Counted from the first letter of the stretch, positions 26,060 to 36,096 are shown. The stretch: DNA of 64,000 bases from Enterobacter sp. JBIWA008 (GCF_019968765.1 NZ_CP074149.1:1488001-1552000); one strand, 5' to 3'. A program made the numbers and translations. Notes: generated from the letters alone by a model not told the origin.

Positions 26060-27436
26060 ATGAACAATCAGCTGCCGGCCAATTTTTTATGGGGCAACTC
26101 GGTGTCAAGCATGCAGACGGAAGGAGCCTGGAACGAGGGTGGGAAAGGCATGTCGGTGTACGACATTCGCGAAGCCGGGGAGAACATCTCCGACTGGAAA
26201 GTCGCGACCGACTCCTATCACCGCTACCGGGAAGATTTCGACCTGATGCAGGATCTTGGCATGAACTGCTACCGCTTTCAGATCTCATGGAGCCGCGTCT
26301 GTCCGCAGGGCGACGGCGAGTTTAACGACGAAGGCATCGCGTTTTACGACCGTTTTATCGACGATCTGATCGCCCGCGGCATTGAGCCGATGATCTGCCT
26401 CTACCACTTCGACATGCCTCTGGCGCTGGCGCAGGAGTACAACGGCTTCAACGATCGCCGCGTGATGGAGTCCTTTATCCGCTACGGCAAAAAGATGATC
26501 GACTGCTATGGCGACCGCGTGAAGTACTGGCTGACCTTCAACGAGCAGAATATCTTCCATATGCCGGAGGCCTTCCGCATTTCCGGCTATATGAAAGGCG
26601 AGAAAACCCTGCGCGAGCTTTACGAGCTGCAGCATCATACGATGGTGGCGCACATGGCGCTGACCGAATATCTGCACCAGACCAGACCGGGCCAGCTTAT
26701 GGGCGGTATGCTGGCGCACCAGCTCATCTACCCGGCCACCTGCAAACCGCGCGATATCTTCTGCGCCCAGCAGTACGACGAGTTTCTCAACCAGAATCTG
26801 CTGCGCGTTTTCGCAGGGCAGGGCTACAGCCCGGCGGTGATGGCGGTGGTGGAGCAGGAGGGCTTTGGTGATATCTATCGCGCCGAGGATCTCGCGCTGC
26901 TGGCGCGCACCAGAAACGACTATATGGCCTTCAGCTACTACGCCAGCAAAACGCTGGACAGCGATGCGATCCCGGAAGGCACCCCGGTGAACTATTACCT
27001 GCTGCACGGCGAGAAAAATAACCCGTACCTGAAGGCCACCGAGTGGAACTGGCAGATCGATCCGCTGGGCTTTCGCACCATCATCACCCGCTACGCCAAC
27101 GACTGGCGGATGCCGGTATTCCCGATCGAAAACGGCATCGGGGTGATTGAGTCCTGGGACGGCGTGAACCCGATTGAGGACACCTACCGCATCGACTACC
27201 ACCGGGCGCATATCAATGCCATGAAGGAGGCGATGTTCGAGGACGGGGCAGAGGTGATCGGCTACCTCGGCTGGGGCTTAATCGACATTCTCAGCTCCCA
27301 GGGCGACATGCGTAAGCGCTACGGCGTGGTCTATGTCAATCGTGAAAACCACGACCTGAAAGACCTGAAGCGCGTGCCGAAGAAGAGCTACGCGTGGTTA
27401 AAACAGGTTATCCATACCAACGGACGCGAGATGTAA
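26060..27436 (+). CDS. GH1 6-phospho-beta-glucosidase
   Basis: A 458-residue GH1 enzyme. The acid/base is Glu162 in LTFNEQN and the nucleophile Glu357 in FPIENGIG. The SSQGDMRKRYG stretch (412-422) supplies the Ser, Lys and Tyr that bind the 6-phosphate in BglA/AscB/ChbF-type phospho-glucosidases, so the substrate should be a PTS-imported beta-glucoside phosphate. I start at the ATG of MNNQLPANFLWG, with GGGAGG upstream; an in-frame TTG 12 bases earlier is less likely. It is the first gene of a three-gene operon with EIIC and GntR. Confidence 0.88.
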   Translation: MNNQLPANFLWGNSVSSMQTEGAWNEGGKGMSVYDIREAGENISDWKVATDSYHRYREDFDLMQDLGMNCYRFQISWSRVCPQGDGEFNDEGIAFYDRFIDDLIARGIEPMICLYHFDMPLALAQEYNGFNDRRVMESFIRYGKKMIDCYGDRVKYWLTFNEQNIFHMPEAFRISGYMKGEKTLRELYELQHHTMVAHMALTEYLHQTRPGQLMGGMLAHQLIYPATCKPRDIFCAQQYDEFLNQNLLRVFAGQGYSPAVMAVVEQEGFGDIYRAEDLALLARTRNDYMAFSYYASKTLDSDAIPEGTPVNYYLLHGEKNNPYLKATEWNWQIDPLGFRTIITRYANDWRMPVFPIENGIGVIESWDGVNPIEDTYRIDYHRAHINAMKEAMFEDGAEVIGYLGWGLIDILSSQGDMRKRYGVVYVNRENHDLKDLKRVPKKSYAWLKQVIHTNGREM

Positions 27437-27487
27437 GCCGTACGCTGCCGGGCCGTTTTTGTGACTGATTGATGGGAACTATCCGCT

Positions 27488-28810
27488 ATGTCTGAAACAA
27501 AAATAACACCGCACATGCAGTCTTTTGTCGATAAGTTTGTAGAGTTCTCGGCGCGCCTGGCAAACCAGGTGCACCTTCGCTCCCTGCGCGACGCTTTCGC
27601 CACGGTGATGCCCATTTTCATCCTCGCCGGCCTGGCGGTGCTGGTGAACAACGTGGTATTTCCGTGGATTTTTCACGGCGACACGCTCGCGCAGTTTAAG
27701 GTGTGGGGCGAGGCGATTATCAACGGCACGCTGAACATCGCCGCGCTGCTGCTGGCCCCGATGATTGCCTGGTCGCTGGCGCGCAACAAAGATTTCGACA
27801 ATCCGGTCTCGGCAGTGGTTATCGCCGTCAGCAGCTTCATCATCATGATGCCTATGCGCCTACAGATTACGCCCGTCGGCAGCGACGCCGCGGTGAACGT
27901 CACCCAGGTGCTGACGTTCGCCAATATTGGCTCAACCGGGATCTTCGCCGGGGTGCTGATCGGGCTGCTCTCAACGGAGCTGTTTATCACCATTTCGCGG
28001 CTCAAGGCGCTGCACATTTCCCTCGGGGAAAACGTGCCTCCGGCGGTGAGCAAATCCTTTACCGCGCTGATCCCGACCATCCTCACGCTCTCCCTGTTCG
28101 CGGTGCTGGCGGCCGTGCTGGCAAACGTGCTGCACACGGACCTGATCCATCTCATAACGACCTTTATCCAGCAGCCGCTGCGGCTGATCAACACCAGCCT
28201 GCCGGGGACGATTTTCATCTACAGCTTCGGTAACTTCCTGTTCACGCTTGGTATTCATCAGTCTGTCGTCAACAGCGTGGTGCTGGAGCCGTTCCTGCTG
28301 ATCAACACCAACGAGAACATGCTGGCCTTCGCCAACGGCCAGCCAATTCCGCATATCATCAACAACATCTTCGTGCCGACGTTCGGCATGGTGGGCGGCA
28401 CGGGCAGCACGATCTCGCTGCTGATTGCCATCTTTATCTTCTCCCGACAAAAGTCGGCGAAGCAGGTGGCGCGTCTGTCGCTGGCGCCCGGTTTATTCAA
28501 CATAAACGAGCCGGTGATTTTTGGCCTGCCGATTGTGTTTAACCTGCCGCTGATGATCCCGTTTGTGCTGCTGCCCGCCATCGGCATTTACTTCGCCTGG
28601 CTTTGCACCACCCTGGGGTTAATGTCGCGCTGCGTAGTGATGATCCCGTGGACCACACCGCCAATTCTCAGCGCCTGGCTGGCCACGGCGGGAGACTGGC
28701 GGGCGGTGGTGGTGCAGTTGGCAATCATCATATTTGGTGTATTCTTCTACCTGCCTTTCCTCAAAATTGCCGAGCGAGTGGCCTTGAAAAACAGCGGGAT
28801 AGAAAACTAA
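27488..28810 (+). CDS. PTS lactose/cellobiose-family EIIC component
   Basis: A 440-residue membrane permease of the PTS Lac/Chb class (like CelB/ChbC/LicC). About ten hydrophobic segments are visible. Family landmarks are FVDKFVEFSARLANQVHLRSLRDA at the N-terminus, the H-x-N-x-NEP style stretch LAPGLFNINEPVIFGLPIV (~335-353) and FGMVGGTGSTISLL. No EIIA or EIIB gene is nearby, so it must borrow soluble components encoded elsewhere, for example those of the chb system. It lies 51 bp after the GH1 gene. It probably imports and phosphorylates a beta-glucoside such as cellobiose, arbutin or salicin. Confidence 0.86.
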   Translation: MSETKITPHMQSFVDKFVEFSARLANQVHLRSLRDAFATVMPIFILAGLAVLVNNVVFPWIFHGDTLAQFKVWGEAIINGTLNIAALLLAPMIAWSLARNKDFDNPVSAVVIAVSSFIIMMPMRLQITPVGSDAAVNVTQVLTFANIGSTGIFAGVLIGLLSTELFITISRLKALHISLGENVPPAVSKSFTALIPTILTLSLFAVLAAVLANVLHTDLIHLITTFIQQPLRLINTSLPGTIFIYSFGNFLFTLGIHQSVVNSVVLEPFLLINTNENMLAFANGQPIPHIINNIFVPTFGMVGGTGSTISLLIAIFIFSRQKSAKQVARLSLAPGLFNINEPVIFGLPIVFNLPLMIPFVLLPAIGIYFAWLCTTLGLMSRCVVMIPWTTPPILSAWLATAGDWRAVVVQLAIIIFGVFFYLPFLKIAERVALKNSGIEN

Positions 28811-28825
28811 CTGAAAGGAAGGACG

Positions 28826-29542
28826 ATGGCGGCGAAGTACATCACCATAGCGCGGGAAATCAAGAAACGCATTATCAGCCAGCAGTACGCCGCCCATGAA
28901 CCGCTTCCGGACCAGTTTGCGCTGGCGGCTGAGTTTAGCACCAGCCGGATGACCATCCAGCAGGCGATGCGCCAGCTGATTGTTGAAGGTCTGGTTTATA
29001 CCCGTCAGGGGCAGGGCACCTTTATCCGCAAAAACTTCCTGCAGCTCTCGCAGTGGGATCTCTCCGGCAGCGACTATTTCGGTGCGACCAAAACCTGGGC
29101 GCATCTGGGCACGGTGACCAGCCGGGTGGTGCATTTCGAGCTGCGCTTCCCGAACGACAAAGAGCAGGCGTCGCTGATGATTAACGCCGATGCGCCGATC
29201 TATGACTTCATTCGTCTACGCTTGCTGAACGGCGAACCTATGTCGCTGGATTCCACCGTGATGCCGATGAATCTGGTACCGGGCCTGACGAAAACCCATC
29301 TTGAAGGTTCGGTGTTCCAGTACGTGCAGGAGACGCTGGGGCTGAAAATTATGGGGTCATACCGGGTGGTGCGGGCGCTTAAGCCCAGCGCGCTGGACAG
29401 GGAGCATCTGGTCTGCGAGGAAACCGATCCGGTGCTGGAGGTGGAGCAGGTCATTTATCTGGAGGATGGCACGCCGCTGGAGTATGCCCACTGCCACTAT
29501 CGGTACGACCACGGCGGGATAGTCATCGTGAATAACGGATAA
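28826..29542 (+). CDS. GntR-family regulator with UTRA domain
   Basis: A 238-residue HutC-subfamily regulator. The winged helix (residues ~5-70) contains LPDQFALAAEFSTSRMTIQQAMRQLIVEGL and the wing YTRQGQGTFI. A UTRA effector domain (~90-235) follows, with the ending TPLEYAHCHYRYD typical of sugar-phosphate sensors. It sits 15 bp after the EIIC gene with an AAGGAAGG site. It likely controls its own operon through the twin palindromes before the GH1 gene and responds to a phosphorylated beta-glucoside. Confidence 0.86.
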   Translation: MAAKYITIAREIKKRIISQQYAAHEPLPDQFALAAEFSTSRMTIQQAMRQLIVEGLVYTRQGQGTFIRKNFLQLSQWDLSGSDYFGATKTWAHLGTVTSRVVHFELRFPNDKEQASLMINADAPIYDFIRLRLLNGEPMSLDSTVMPMNLVPGLTKTHLEGSVFQYVQETLGLKIMGSYRVVRALKPSALDREHLVCEETDPVLEVEQVIYLEDGTPLEYAHCHYRYDHGGIVIVNNG

Positions 29543-29546
29543 AAAA

Positions 29547-29572
29547 AAGCGGGCAACGAGGCCCGCTTTTTT
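29547..29572. terminator. Bidirectional terminator between the gntR-type gene and ldtB
   Basis: AAAGCGGGC-AACGAG-GCCCGCTTT is flanked by an A-tract on the left and T residues on the right. It ends both the rightward operon and the leftward ldtB transcript. Confidence 0.9.
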
Positions 29573-29584
29573 AATGCTTCTCTA

Positions 29585-30505
29585 TCAGTTCAAACGCACC
29601 GGCATACCGGAGCGGTTCTGCACGGCCTGGTCAACAATCGCCGTTTCTACGTCTGGCTGAGAAGTCACCGCCTGCACCGCGCTGTTCAGCGTAACAGGAA
29701 CGACTTCGTTATTGTTGATCTGGTCTTCGCTGGTGGACAGCGGGTTGTGCACTTCAATGTAGCGGCTGCCGTCTGGCTCTGAGGTCGCCTTCACTGGTTC
29801 GTTGATGAACTGCACGCGCGTACCGACCGGCACGTTTTCGAACAGGAATTTGATGTCGTCGTTACGCAGGCGCACGCAGCCGTGGCTTACGCGCAGGCCG
29901 ATGCCGAAGTTGGCGTTGGTACCGTGGATAGCGTACAGGCGGCCAATATACAGCGCGTACAGGCCCATTGGGTTATCCGGGCCTGCCGGTACAACGGCTG
30001 GCAGCGGTTCGCCCGCAGCGATGTATTCCGCGTGCATTTTGGCAGTTGGGGTCCAGGTTGGGCCCGCTTTCTTACGCTCAACTTTGGTGGTCCAGTTCAG
30101 CGGAGTGTCTTTGCCCAGCTGGCCGATACCGATTGGCAGCACGATCACGGTGTTGGTGCCTTTCGGGTAGTAATACAGACGCATTTCGGCGCTGTTAATC
30201 ACGATACCTTCATGAACGGTATCCGGCAGGATCAGCTGCTGAGGAATATTCAGCACGGTACCCGCTTTCGGCAGATACGGGTCAACGCCCGGGTTCGCTT
30301 CCAGCATGTTAGACAGACCCAGCTGGTACTGCGCAGCAAAATACTCCAGCGGCTGAGAGTTACCTTCTGGTACCGTCACAACCTGGTTCTGGCCCACCAG
30401 ACGGCTACCGTCTGTTGGCAGGGGATACGTCACCGCAGACGCGGTCTTACAAAAACCTACTACGGCTAACGCCGCCGCAAAAAGCGTTGTTAATTTCATG
30501 TTCAT
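29585..30505 (-). CDS. ldtB: L,D-transpeptidase LdtB (YbiS)
   Basis: A 306-residue periplasmic enzyme of the same length as E. coli LdtB (YbiS). It anchors Braun lipoprotein to the diaminopimelate of peptidoglycan. A signal peptide covers the first ~24 residues, a LysM-like domain follows ([33 protein letters not shown]), and the YkuD catalytic domain carries the motif HGTNANFG...[10 protein letters not shown] with the catalytic Cys in SHGC. It marks the right border of the 25-kb accessory block, since its K-12 neighbour is ybiR. The 222 bp between it and ybiT contain both divergent promoters and no gene. Confidence 0.94.
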   Translation of the reverse strand: MNMKLTTLFAAALAVVGFCKTASAVTYPLPTDGSRLVGQNQVVTVPEGNSQPLEYFAAQYQLGLSNMLEANPGVDPYLPKAGTVLNIPQQLILPDTVHEGIVINSAEMRLYYYPKGTNTVIVLPIGIGQLGKDTPLNWTTKVERKKAGPTWTPTAKMHAEYIAAGEPLPAVVPAGPDNPMGLYALYIGRLYAIHGTNANFGIGLRVSHGCVRLRNDDIKFLFENVPVGTRVQFINEPVKATSEPDGSRYIEVHNPLSTSEDQINNNEVVPVTLNSAVQAVTSQPDVETAIVDQAVQNRSGMPVRLN

Positions 30506-30727
30506 GTTGTGCGAGGTATCTAAGCCATTCTGGCGATGAGTTGATAAGTCTGAATCTGTGATGGGAGCGCATTATATGTGCATTCCCGCTTACAGGGAAT
30601 TCAGATGTGTACGAAATCACATTTTTTTCGACTTTGTTAAAGTTTAGTGGATTGCCGCAACACGGGATCTCAATTCGGAATTGTGGCATAATGCCGTGTT
30701 TATCACACTTTTCGCAGGAATCTCCCC

Positions 30728-32323
30728 GTGTTAGTTACCAGCAACGTCACTATGCAGTTTGGCAGTAAGCCGCTGTTCGAAAATATTTCCGTCAAATTTG
30801 GCGGCGGCAACCGTTACGGCCTGATTGGTGCCAACGGTAGCGGTAAATCCACCTTTATGAAGATCCTCGGCGGTGACCTGGAGCCGACGCTCGGTAACGT
30901 ATCGCTCGACCCTAACGAGCGTATCGGTAAGCTGCGTCAGGATCAGTTCGCCTTCGAAGAGTTCACCGTGCTCGACACCGTGATCATGGGGCATGGGGAG
31001 CTGTGGGAAGTGAAGCAGGAGCGCGATCGCATTTACGCGCTGGCCGAAATGAGCGAAGAAGACGGCTATAAGGTGGCCGATCTGGAAACGCAGTATGGTG
31101 AGATGGACGGCTACTCTGCGGAAGCGCGCGCGGGCGAGCTGCTGCTGGGCGTAGGTATTCCGGTTGAACAGCATTACGGCCCGATGAGCGAAGTCGCGCC
31201 AGGCTGGAAGCTGCGCGTGCTGCTGGCACAGGCGCTGTTCTCTAACCCGGACATCCTGCTGCTCGACGAACCGACGAACAACCTGGACATCGACACCATC
31301 CGCTGGCTGGAGCAGACGCTGAACGATCGCGACAGCACCATGATCATCATTTCGCACGACCGTCACTTCCTGAACATGGTCTGTACGCACATGGCGGATC
31401 TGGACTACGGCGAGCTGCGCGTTTATCCGGGCAACTACGACGAATACATGACGGCGGCCACCCAGGCGCGTGAACGTCTGCTGGCGGATAACGCCAAGAA
31501 GAAAGCGCAGATTGCTGACCTGCAGTCCTTCGTCAGCCGCTTTAGCGCCAACGCCTCTAAGTCGCGCCAGGCTACCTCCCGTGCGCGTCAGATTGACAAA
31601 ATCAAGCTGGACGAAGTCAAAGCCTCCAGCCGTCAGAACCCGTTTATCCGCTTCGAGCAGGACAAGAAACTGTTCCGTAACGCGCTGGAAGTGGAAGCCC
31701 TGGCAAAAGGCTTTGAGAACGGCCCGCTGTTTAAAAAATTCAACCTGCTGCTGGAAGTGGGCGAGAAGATTGCCATCCTCGGCGCCAACGGCGTGGGTAA
31801 ATCCACCATGCTGAAAACCCTGGTCGGCGAACTGCAGCCGGACAACGGCACCGTGAAGTGGTCTGAAAACGCGCAGATTGGTTACTACGCTCAGGACCAT
31901 GAGTACGAGTTCGAAAACGACCTCACCGTCTTCGACTGGATGAGCCAGTGGAAGCAGGAGGGCGACGACGAGCAGGCGGTGCGCAGCATTCTGGGTCGTC
32001 TGCTGTTCAGCCAGGACGACATCAAAAAGCCGGCTAAAGTGCTTTCCGGTGGCGAGAAGGGCCGCATGCTGTTCGGCAAGCTGATGATGGAAAAACCGAA
32101 TATCCTGGTGATGGACGAACCGACTAACCACCTGGATATGGAATCGATCGAATCCCTGAACATGGCGCTGGAGATGTATCAGGGCACCCTGATCTTCGTC
32201 TCTCATGACCGTGAGTTCGTCAGCTCGCTGGCGACCCGCGTGATCGAAATTACGCCAGAGCGCGTGGTGGACTTCACCGGTAACTACGAAGACTACCTGC
32301 GCAGTAAAGGTATCGAGAACTAA
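30728..32323 (+). CDS. ybiT: ABC-F family ribosome-associated ATPase YbiT
   Basis: A 531-residue soluble protein with two ABC cassettes and no membrane part, matching E. coli YbiT in length. The first Walker A is GANGSGKST (~residues 36-44) and the first Walker [12 protein letters not shown]. The second set is GANGVGKST (~356), signature LSGGEKGRM and [11 protein letters not shown]. The linker between the cassettes (~240-310) is the charged helical P-site tRNA-interaction motif of ABC-F proteins. These act on translating ribosomes to relieve problematic peptide synthesis; the exact role of YbiT is only partly known. Strong codon bias suggests good expression. Confidence 0.93.
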   Translation: MLVTSNVTMQFGSKPLFENISVKFGGGNRYGLIGANGSGKSTFMKILGGDLEPTLGNVSLDPNERIGKLRQDQFAFEEFTVLDTVIMGHGELWEVKQERDRIYALAEMSEEDGYKVADLETQYGEMDGYSAEARAGELLLGVGIPVEQHYGPMSEVAPGWKLRVLLAQALFSNPDILLLDEPTNNLDIDTIRWLEQTLNDRDSTMIIISHDRHFLNMVCTHMADLDYGELRVYPGNYDEYMTAATQARERLLADNAKKKAQIADLQSFVSRFSANASKSRQATSRARQIDKIKLDEVKASSRQNPFIRFEQDKKLFRNALEVEALAKGFENGPLFKKFNLLLEVGEKIAILGANGVGKSTMLKTLVGELQPDNGTVKWSENAQIGYYAQDHEYEFENDLTVFDWMSQWKQEGDDEQAVRSILGRLLFSQDDIKKPAKVLSGGEKGRMLFGKLMMEKPNILVMDEPTNHLDMESIESLNMALEMYQGTLIFVSHDREFVSSLATRVIEITPERVVDFTGNYEDYLRSKGIEN

Positions 32324-32328
32324 AAAAA

Positions 32329-32360
32329 GCCGGGTGGCGGTTTCGCCTTACCCGGCCTAC
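32329..32360. repeat. REP element after ybiT
   Basis: GCCGGGTGGCGG...CCTTACCCGGCCTAC is a classic REP palindrome and differs from the copy at 52459-52490 only in the loop. It directly follows ybiT behind a run of A residues and probably protects or ends the transcript. Confidence 0.85.
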
Positions 32361-32368
32361 GTTCTATT

Positions 32369-32416
32369 CCCTCTCCCTGTGGGAGAGGGTCAGTTTGAGG
32401 GCATCAGGCCGCACTA
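32369..32416. repeat. Dispersed palindromic element, copy B
   Basis: CCCTCTCCC-TGT-GGGAGAGGG (32369-32389) has a perfect 9-bp stem and is followed by a tail ending GGGCATCAGGCCGCAC. The tail reaches the last codon of the GH31 gene. Unlike copies A, C and D there is no ACGGCAAC hairpin beside it; a REP unit takes that place. Confidence 0.8.
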
Positions 32417-34777
32417 GGCCACCCATTCATCCCCTTCAATCCCGTTCACCAGCAGCTTACGTTTTTCCCCTACAGGCAACGACACCTTCAGTACCTTCCA
32501 CGCCGGACGATAATCCCCGCGCGCGTTCACCTTCAGGTTGATGGTTGCGCCGTCGCACACCATTTCCCATTCCACCCACAGCGCATTGCCGTTCTGGTAG
32601 CCCCAGCTTTCGCCGTCGTCTTCAAACAGCATGCCTGAGGATGTCCCGGCGCCCTTCACCGGGAACAGCTTCAGCTCGCGGGTGTTGTCTTTTTCAGCGG
32701 ACACGTGGGTAATGCGTTCGCTTAGCGGCAGAGCAGCACCGGCGCGCACCAGCAGCGGCAGTTTTTCCAGCGGCGCGTCGAGGACGATCGACTGGCCGCC
32801 AGCAAACCACGCGTGGGTGTAAAAATCGTACCAGCCCGTTTCGTTATCCGGCAGCCAGACGCGGCGCTCGCGCTGCCCGGCTTCGACGACGCTGGCCACC
32901 AGCAGGTCGCGGCCCAGCAGGAAGTCATCGCACTCTTCAAAGGTCTGCGCATCGTGCTCGTGATCGAGGAAGGTTGGGCGCAGCATCGGCTCGTCGTCGG
33001 CGTGCGCCTGCCAGAGCAGGGTGTAGAGGTAGGGCAGCATGCGGTAGCGCAGCTCAACCGCGCCGCGAATGGCGGGCGTGACGCCCGGGTACATCCACGG
33101 TTCGTTCACGGTATGGTCATCGTTCCACGAGTGGATGGTAAAGCGCGGGTGCATCACGCCGTTCTGCACCCAGCGAACGAACAGCTCGGCGTCCGGCTTG
33201 TCGCCGGAGAAACCGCCTACGTCGTGACCGACGTTGAACAGCCCGGACAGGCTCATGCCCAGCCCCATGCGGATGTTATAGCGCAGGGTGTCCCAGCTGG
33301 TGCGGTTGTCGCCGCTCCAGGTCTGAACGTAGCGCTGCATCCCGGCGCAGCCGGAGCGGGAGATGAGATACGGACGTTTTTCTGGTGCGAAACGCTGCTG
33401 CGCTTCCAGCGAGGCGCGCATCATCAGCAGCGGCATCACCGGGCGAATGTGCTTGATGGCAATCTCCTTGCCGAAGCCAAAGCAGCGCGCTTCCCCGTCC
33501 CACACTTCGTACTCGTTGTTGTCGTTCCAGGTGGAGTCGATGCCCATCTCCAGCAGCTGCGTGGTGACGCCGTTCTGCCACCACTGCACCGTCTGCGGGT
33601 TGGTAAAGTCGAGGTGTGAGCCTTCGTCATCCCAGAAGCTGGAACGTTCCGGTGCATCGGTTTCTGAATCGCGAATGAACAGGCCGCTCTCCGCCACTTC
33701 GTTATAGCGCGGATGGTCCTGCAGCAGGCACGGCTTGATGTTCGCTGCAAGCTTCAGTCCCGCGTCGTGAAACGCCTGACTCATCACCTTCGGCTGCGGC
33801 ACCTTGTCGTAGTTCCAGTTGAAGACGTAGCGCTTGCCGTTGATGGAGGTATAGCCGGAGGAGAGCTGGAACGAGTCGCACGGAATGGCATGTTCTTCGC
33901 ACAGGCGAATGAAGTTCATCAGCTGGTTTTGGGCGTCCGGCGCGTCGGTGTAATGCATGGTAGAGCCGCTGTATCCCAGGCTCCATTTTGGACCGAACAG
34001 CGTTTTTCCGGTCAGACGCACGAAGGCCTTGGTGACGTCCAGCACACGCTTGCCGGTAAAGATGTAGTAATCGATATCGCCCGCTTCCGCCTGCCAGCGA
34101 CGATAGGCGGTGTGGTAGTTGTCGATTTCGTTACCCAGATCCAGCCAGCAGCTGCTCAGGTTGTCATAGAACAGGCCGTAGCTGACGTCGTCGCGGCGGG
34201 CGATAGTGAACGGAATATGCTTGTAGAGCGGGTCGGTGCTGGCCGCGTTGTACCCCATTGCGTCGAGGTTGCGCATCTCGTAGCGTTTACCGTTGCGCTG
34301 CAGATCGCCCGCTTTCTCGCCCAGGCCGTAGAAACGCTCATCCTTACGACGGCTGAGGTAGTGCGCTACGCCGTCGCCGTGGGCGTTCAGCAGGTAGGCG
34401 CTGGTGGGGCGGTCATTGACCAGCGGCTGCCACTCGCCCGCTTCATTGCGGTAGTGCCACTCCAGCCACAGCGGCTGGTGGACCGTCACGCGCAGCTGTT
34501 CGGTTGCCACGGTTAGCGTCTCGCCTTGCTGCGTCAGCGTCCAGGCCGGGCAGGAGAAACCGCTTATATCGTCACGACGGCGGCCTTCCCACGGCACGTC
34601 TTTTTCCGGCGCGATGCTCCAGGTGCGGTCAAGCGCCAGCTCGCCTTTGCGTTTGATCAGCACGCGGAACAGGTTCTCTTCCAGCACATACAGGCACAGG
34701 CGGTGCTGGTTATCGACCAGCAGTTCAATATGGTTTGCCGACTGCGTATCAATGGTCCAGTTTTTCAGGGTTTTCAT
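32414..34777 (-). CDS. GH31 alpha-glycosidase
   Basis: A 787-residue cytoplasmic glycoside hydrolase of family 31 (alpha-glucosidase/alpha-xylosidase group). The N-terminal beta-sandwich ends near 240 and the TIM barrel follows. The nucleophile is Asp419 in TWNDNNEYE and the acid/base Asp490 in WSGDNRTSW. The motif differs from YicI (alpha-xylosidase) and lacks the YihQ sulfoquinovosidase signature, so the substrate is open; an alpha-glucoside is most likely. I start at ATG 34777 (MKTLKN); a GTG five codons upstream is possible. It follows the ACS-family permease almost without gap, and a LacI gene is divergent from both. Confidence 0.84.
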   Translation of the reverse strand: MKTLKNWTIDTQSANHIELLVDNQHRLCLYVLEENLFRVLIKRKGELALDRTWSIAPEKDVPWEGRRRDDISGFSCPAWTLTQQGETLTVATEQLRVTVHQPLWLEWHYRNEAGEWQPLVNDRPTSAYLLNAHGDGVAHYLSRRKDERFYGLGEKAGDLQRNGKRYEMRNLDAMGYNAASTDPLYKHIPFTIARRDDVSYGLFYDNLSSCWLDLGNEIDNYHTAYRRWQAEAGDIDYYIFTGKRVLDVTKAFVRLTGKTLFGPKWSLGYSGSTMHYTDAPDAQNQLMNFIRLCEEHAIPCDSFQLSSGYTSINGKRYVFNWNYDKVPQPKVMSQAFHDAGLKLAANIKPCLLQDHPRYNEVAESGLFIRDSETDAPERSSFWDDEGSHLDFTNPQTVQWWQNGVTTQLLEMGIDSTWNDNNEYEVWDGEARCFGFGKEIAIKHIRPVMPLLMMRASLEAQQRFAPEKRPYLISRSGCAGMQRYVQTWSGDNRTSWDTLRYNIRMGLGMSLSGLFNVGHDVGGFSGDKPDAELFVRWVQNGVMHPRFTIHSWNDDHTVNEPWMYPGVTPAIRGAVELRYRMLPYLYTLLWQAHADDEPMLRPTFLDHEHDAQTFEECDDFLLGRDLLVASVVEAGQRERRVWLPDNETGWYDFYTHAWFAGGQSIVLDAPLEKLPLLVRAGAALPLSERITHVSAEKDNTRELKLFPVKGAGTSSGMLFEDDGESWGYQNGNALWVEWEMVCDGATINLKVNARGDYRPAWKVLKVSLPVGEKRKLLVNGIEGDEWVA

Positions 34778-34794
34778 ATGCAATACATCCACTA

Positions 34795-36096
34795 TCAGGC
34801 GCGCTTGGCGCGACGTTCAGCAATAAATGCTACCAGGAAGACAGCGCCAATCAGGTCAAAGAAACCCATGGCAATAAAGAGCGGGTTAAAGCCGATTTTG
34901 TCGGCGGTCACACCGATTAACAGCGAGAACAGGAAGCTGGCGATCCACGCCGCAGAGCCGCGCATGCCGTTTACGGTCGCCATCTGGCCTTTGTCGAACG
35001 ACTCCACGACAAGGGCGCTCAGCATGCAGGAGATGATCTGGTGCCCGAAGCCGCCGATGGAGATCAGCACGATGGTGATATACGGGTCTCGGGTAATGGC
35101 CACGATGCCCAGAGAGATCATCAGGAACGCGCCCGTCACGGAGCTGGCAACAACCGAGTTAACGCGCGAGCAGCCAAACAGGCGAGTGTACAGACGCGTC
35201 AGGTAGCCGCTCGCCACGCTGCCGAGGTCGGCGGCGAGGAACGGCAGCCAGGCAAACATCGCAATCTGCTTCAGGTCCATGCCGTGCTCTTTGGCGAGGT
35301 ACAGCGGCACCCAGAAGCTCAGCACCGCCCAGGCCGGTTCCGCCATAAAGGCCGGAATGGCGATACCGTAGAAGCGTTTGTTTTTCGAGACGGTTTTCAG
35401 CGCGGTCAGGAAGGGCAGTCTCACCGCAGGCGGTTCGTTGTCCTGCTTGATAAACGCCAGCTCGTCCTTGCTCAGGTTCGGGTGCTGCTCCGGATTGTGG
35501 TAGAACGCCCACCACATGATCACCCACAGCAACGCCAGCACGCCGGTAAACATAAACGCCCCCTGCCAGCCGAACGACGCGTGAGCAAAGTAGATGATGG
35601 GCGGGGCCAGCATCGCGCCGATGGAGAAGCCCACGCCCGCCCAGCCTGCAGCAACGGGGCGTTCTGATTTCGGGAACCATTCGCCGATGGTTTTAGCGTT
35701 CGCCGGGGTAGCGGCGGCCTCAGAGGCACCCATAAAGAAGCGCAGAATAGCGAGGTGCAGCCAGCTTCCGGCGCCCGCGTGGAAGATACACATCAGGGCC
35801 CAGATCCCGGCACAGACCATAAAGCCAATCTTCAGGCCGATGACGTCAATCAGCCAGCCGCACAGGGGCTGGAAAATGGTATAGGCGATCTGGAACGCAC
35901 CAACGATCCAGGAGTATTGCTCGGTGGTGATCCCGAGGCTCTCTTTCAGTTCCGGGGCGAGGATCCCGAGCGAGTTTCGGGTGATGTAGTTAACGGTGAC
36001 GCCAAGTAAGAACAGCACCAGCACGTACCAGCGCAGGTTCTTAATGACGCGACGGGTTTTGCTTGTCGCTACGGTGTTATTGATGTCCTGACTCAT
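34795..36096 (-). CDS. ACS-family MFS permease linked to the GH31 enzyme
   Basis: A 433-residue membrane protein with 12 predicted helices, of the anion:cation symporter family like ExuT, GarP and RhmT. Motifs include VNYITRNSLGILAPELKESLG after helix 1 and RFFMGASEAAATPANAKTIGEWFPKSERP in helix 4-5. I use the ATG of MSQDINN, which has GGAGAG just upstream. Pairing an acid-sugar type permease with a GH31 glycosidase suggests a substrate such as an alpha-glycosylated sugar acid, but the ACS family also carries neutral compounds. The two genes are probably an operon controlled by the divergent LacI regulator. Confidence 0.82.
   Translation of the reverse strand: MSQDINNTVATSKTRRVIKNLRWYVLVLFLLGVTVNYITRNSLGILAPELKESLGITTEQYSWIVGAFQIAYTIFQPLCGWLIDVIGLKIGFMVCAGIWALMCIFHAGAGSWLHLAILRFFMGASEAAATPANAKTIGEWFPKSERPVAAGWAGVGFSIGAMLAPPIIYFAHASFGWQGAFMFTGVLALLWVIMWWAFYHNPEQHPNLSKDELAFIKQDNEPPAVRLPFLTALKTVSKNKRFYGIAIPAFMAEPAWAVLSFWVPLYLAKEHGMDLKQIAMFAWLPFLAADLGSVASGYLTRLYTRLFGCSRVNSVVASSVTGAFLMISLGIVAITRDPYITIVLISIGGFGHQIISCMLSALVVESFDKGQMATVNGMRGSAAWIASFLFSLLIGVTADKIGFNPLFIAMGFFDLIGAVFLVAFIAERRAKRA

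Noticed and set aside
30731..32206. Open frame of 491 codons on the minus strand inside ybiT
   Set aside because: Antisense to a conserved ABC-F gene with strong codon bias; no start context and no recognisable domain.
32813..35667. Several plus-strand frames of 200-270 codons over the GH31 and permease genes
   Set aside because: All are antisense to genes with clear catalytic or membrane motifs; no RBS and biased composition.
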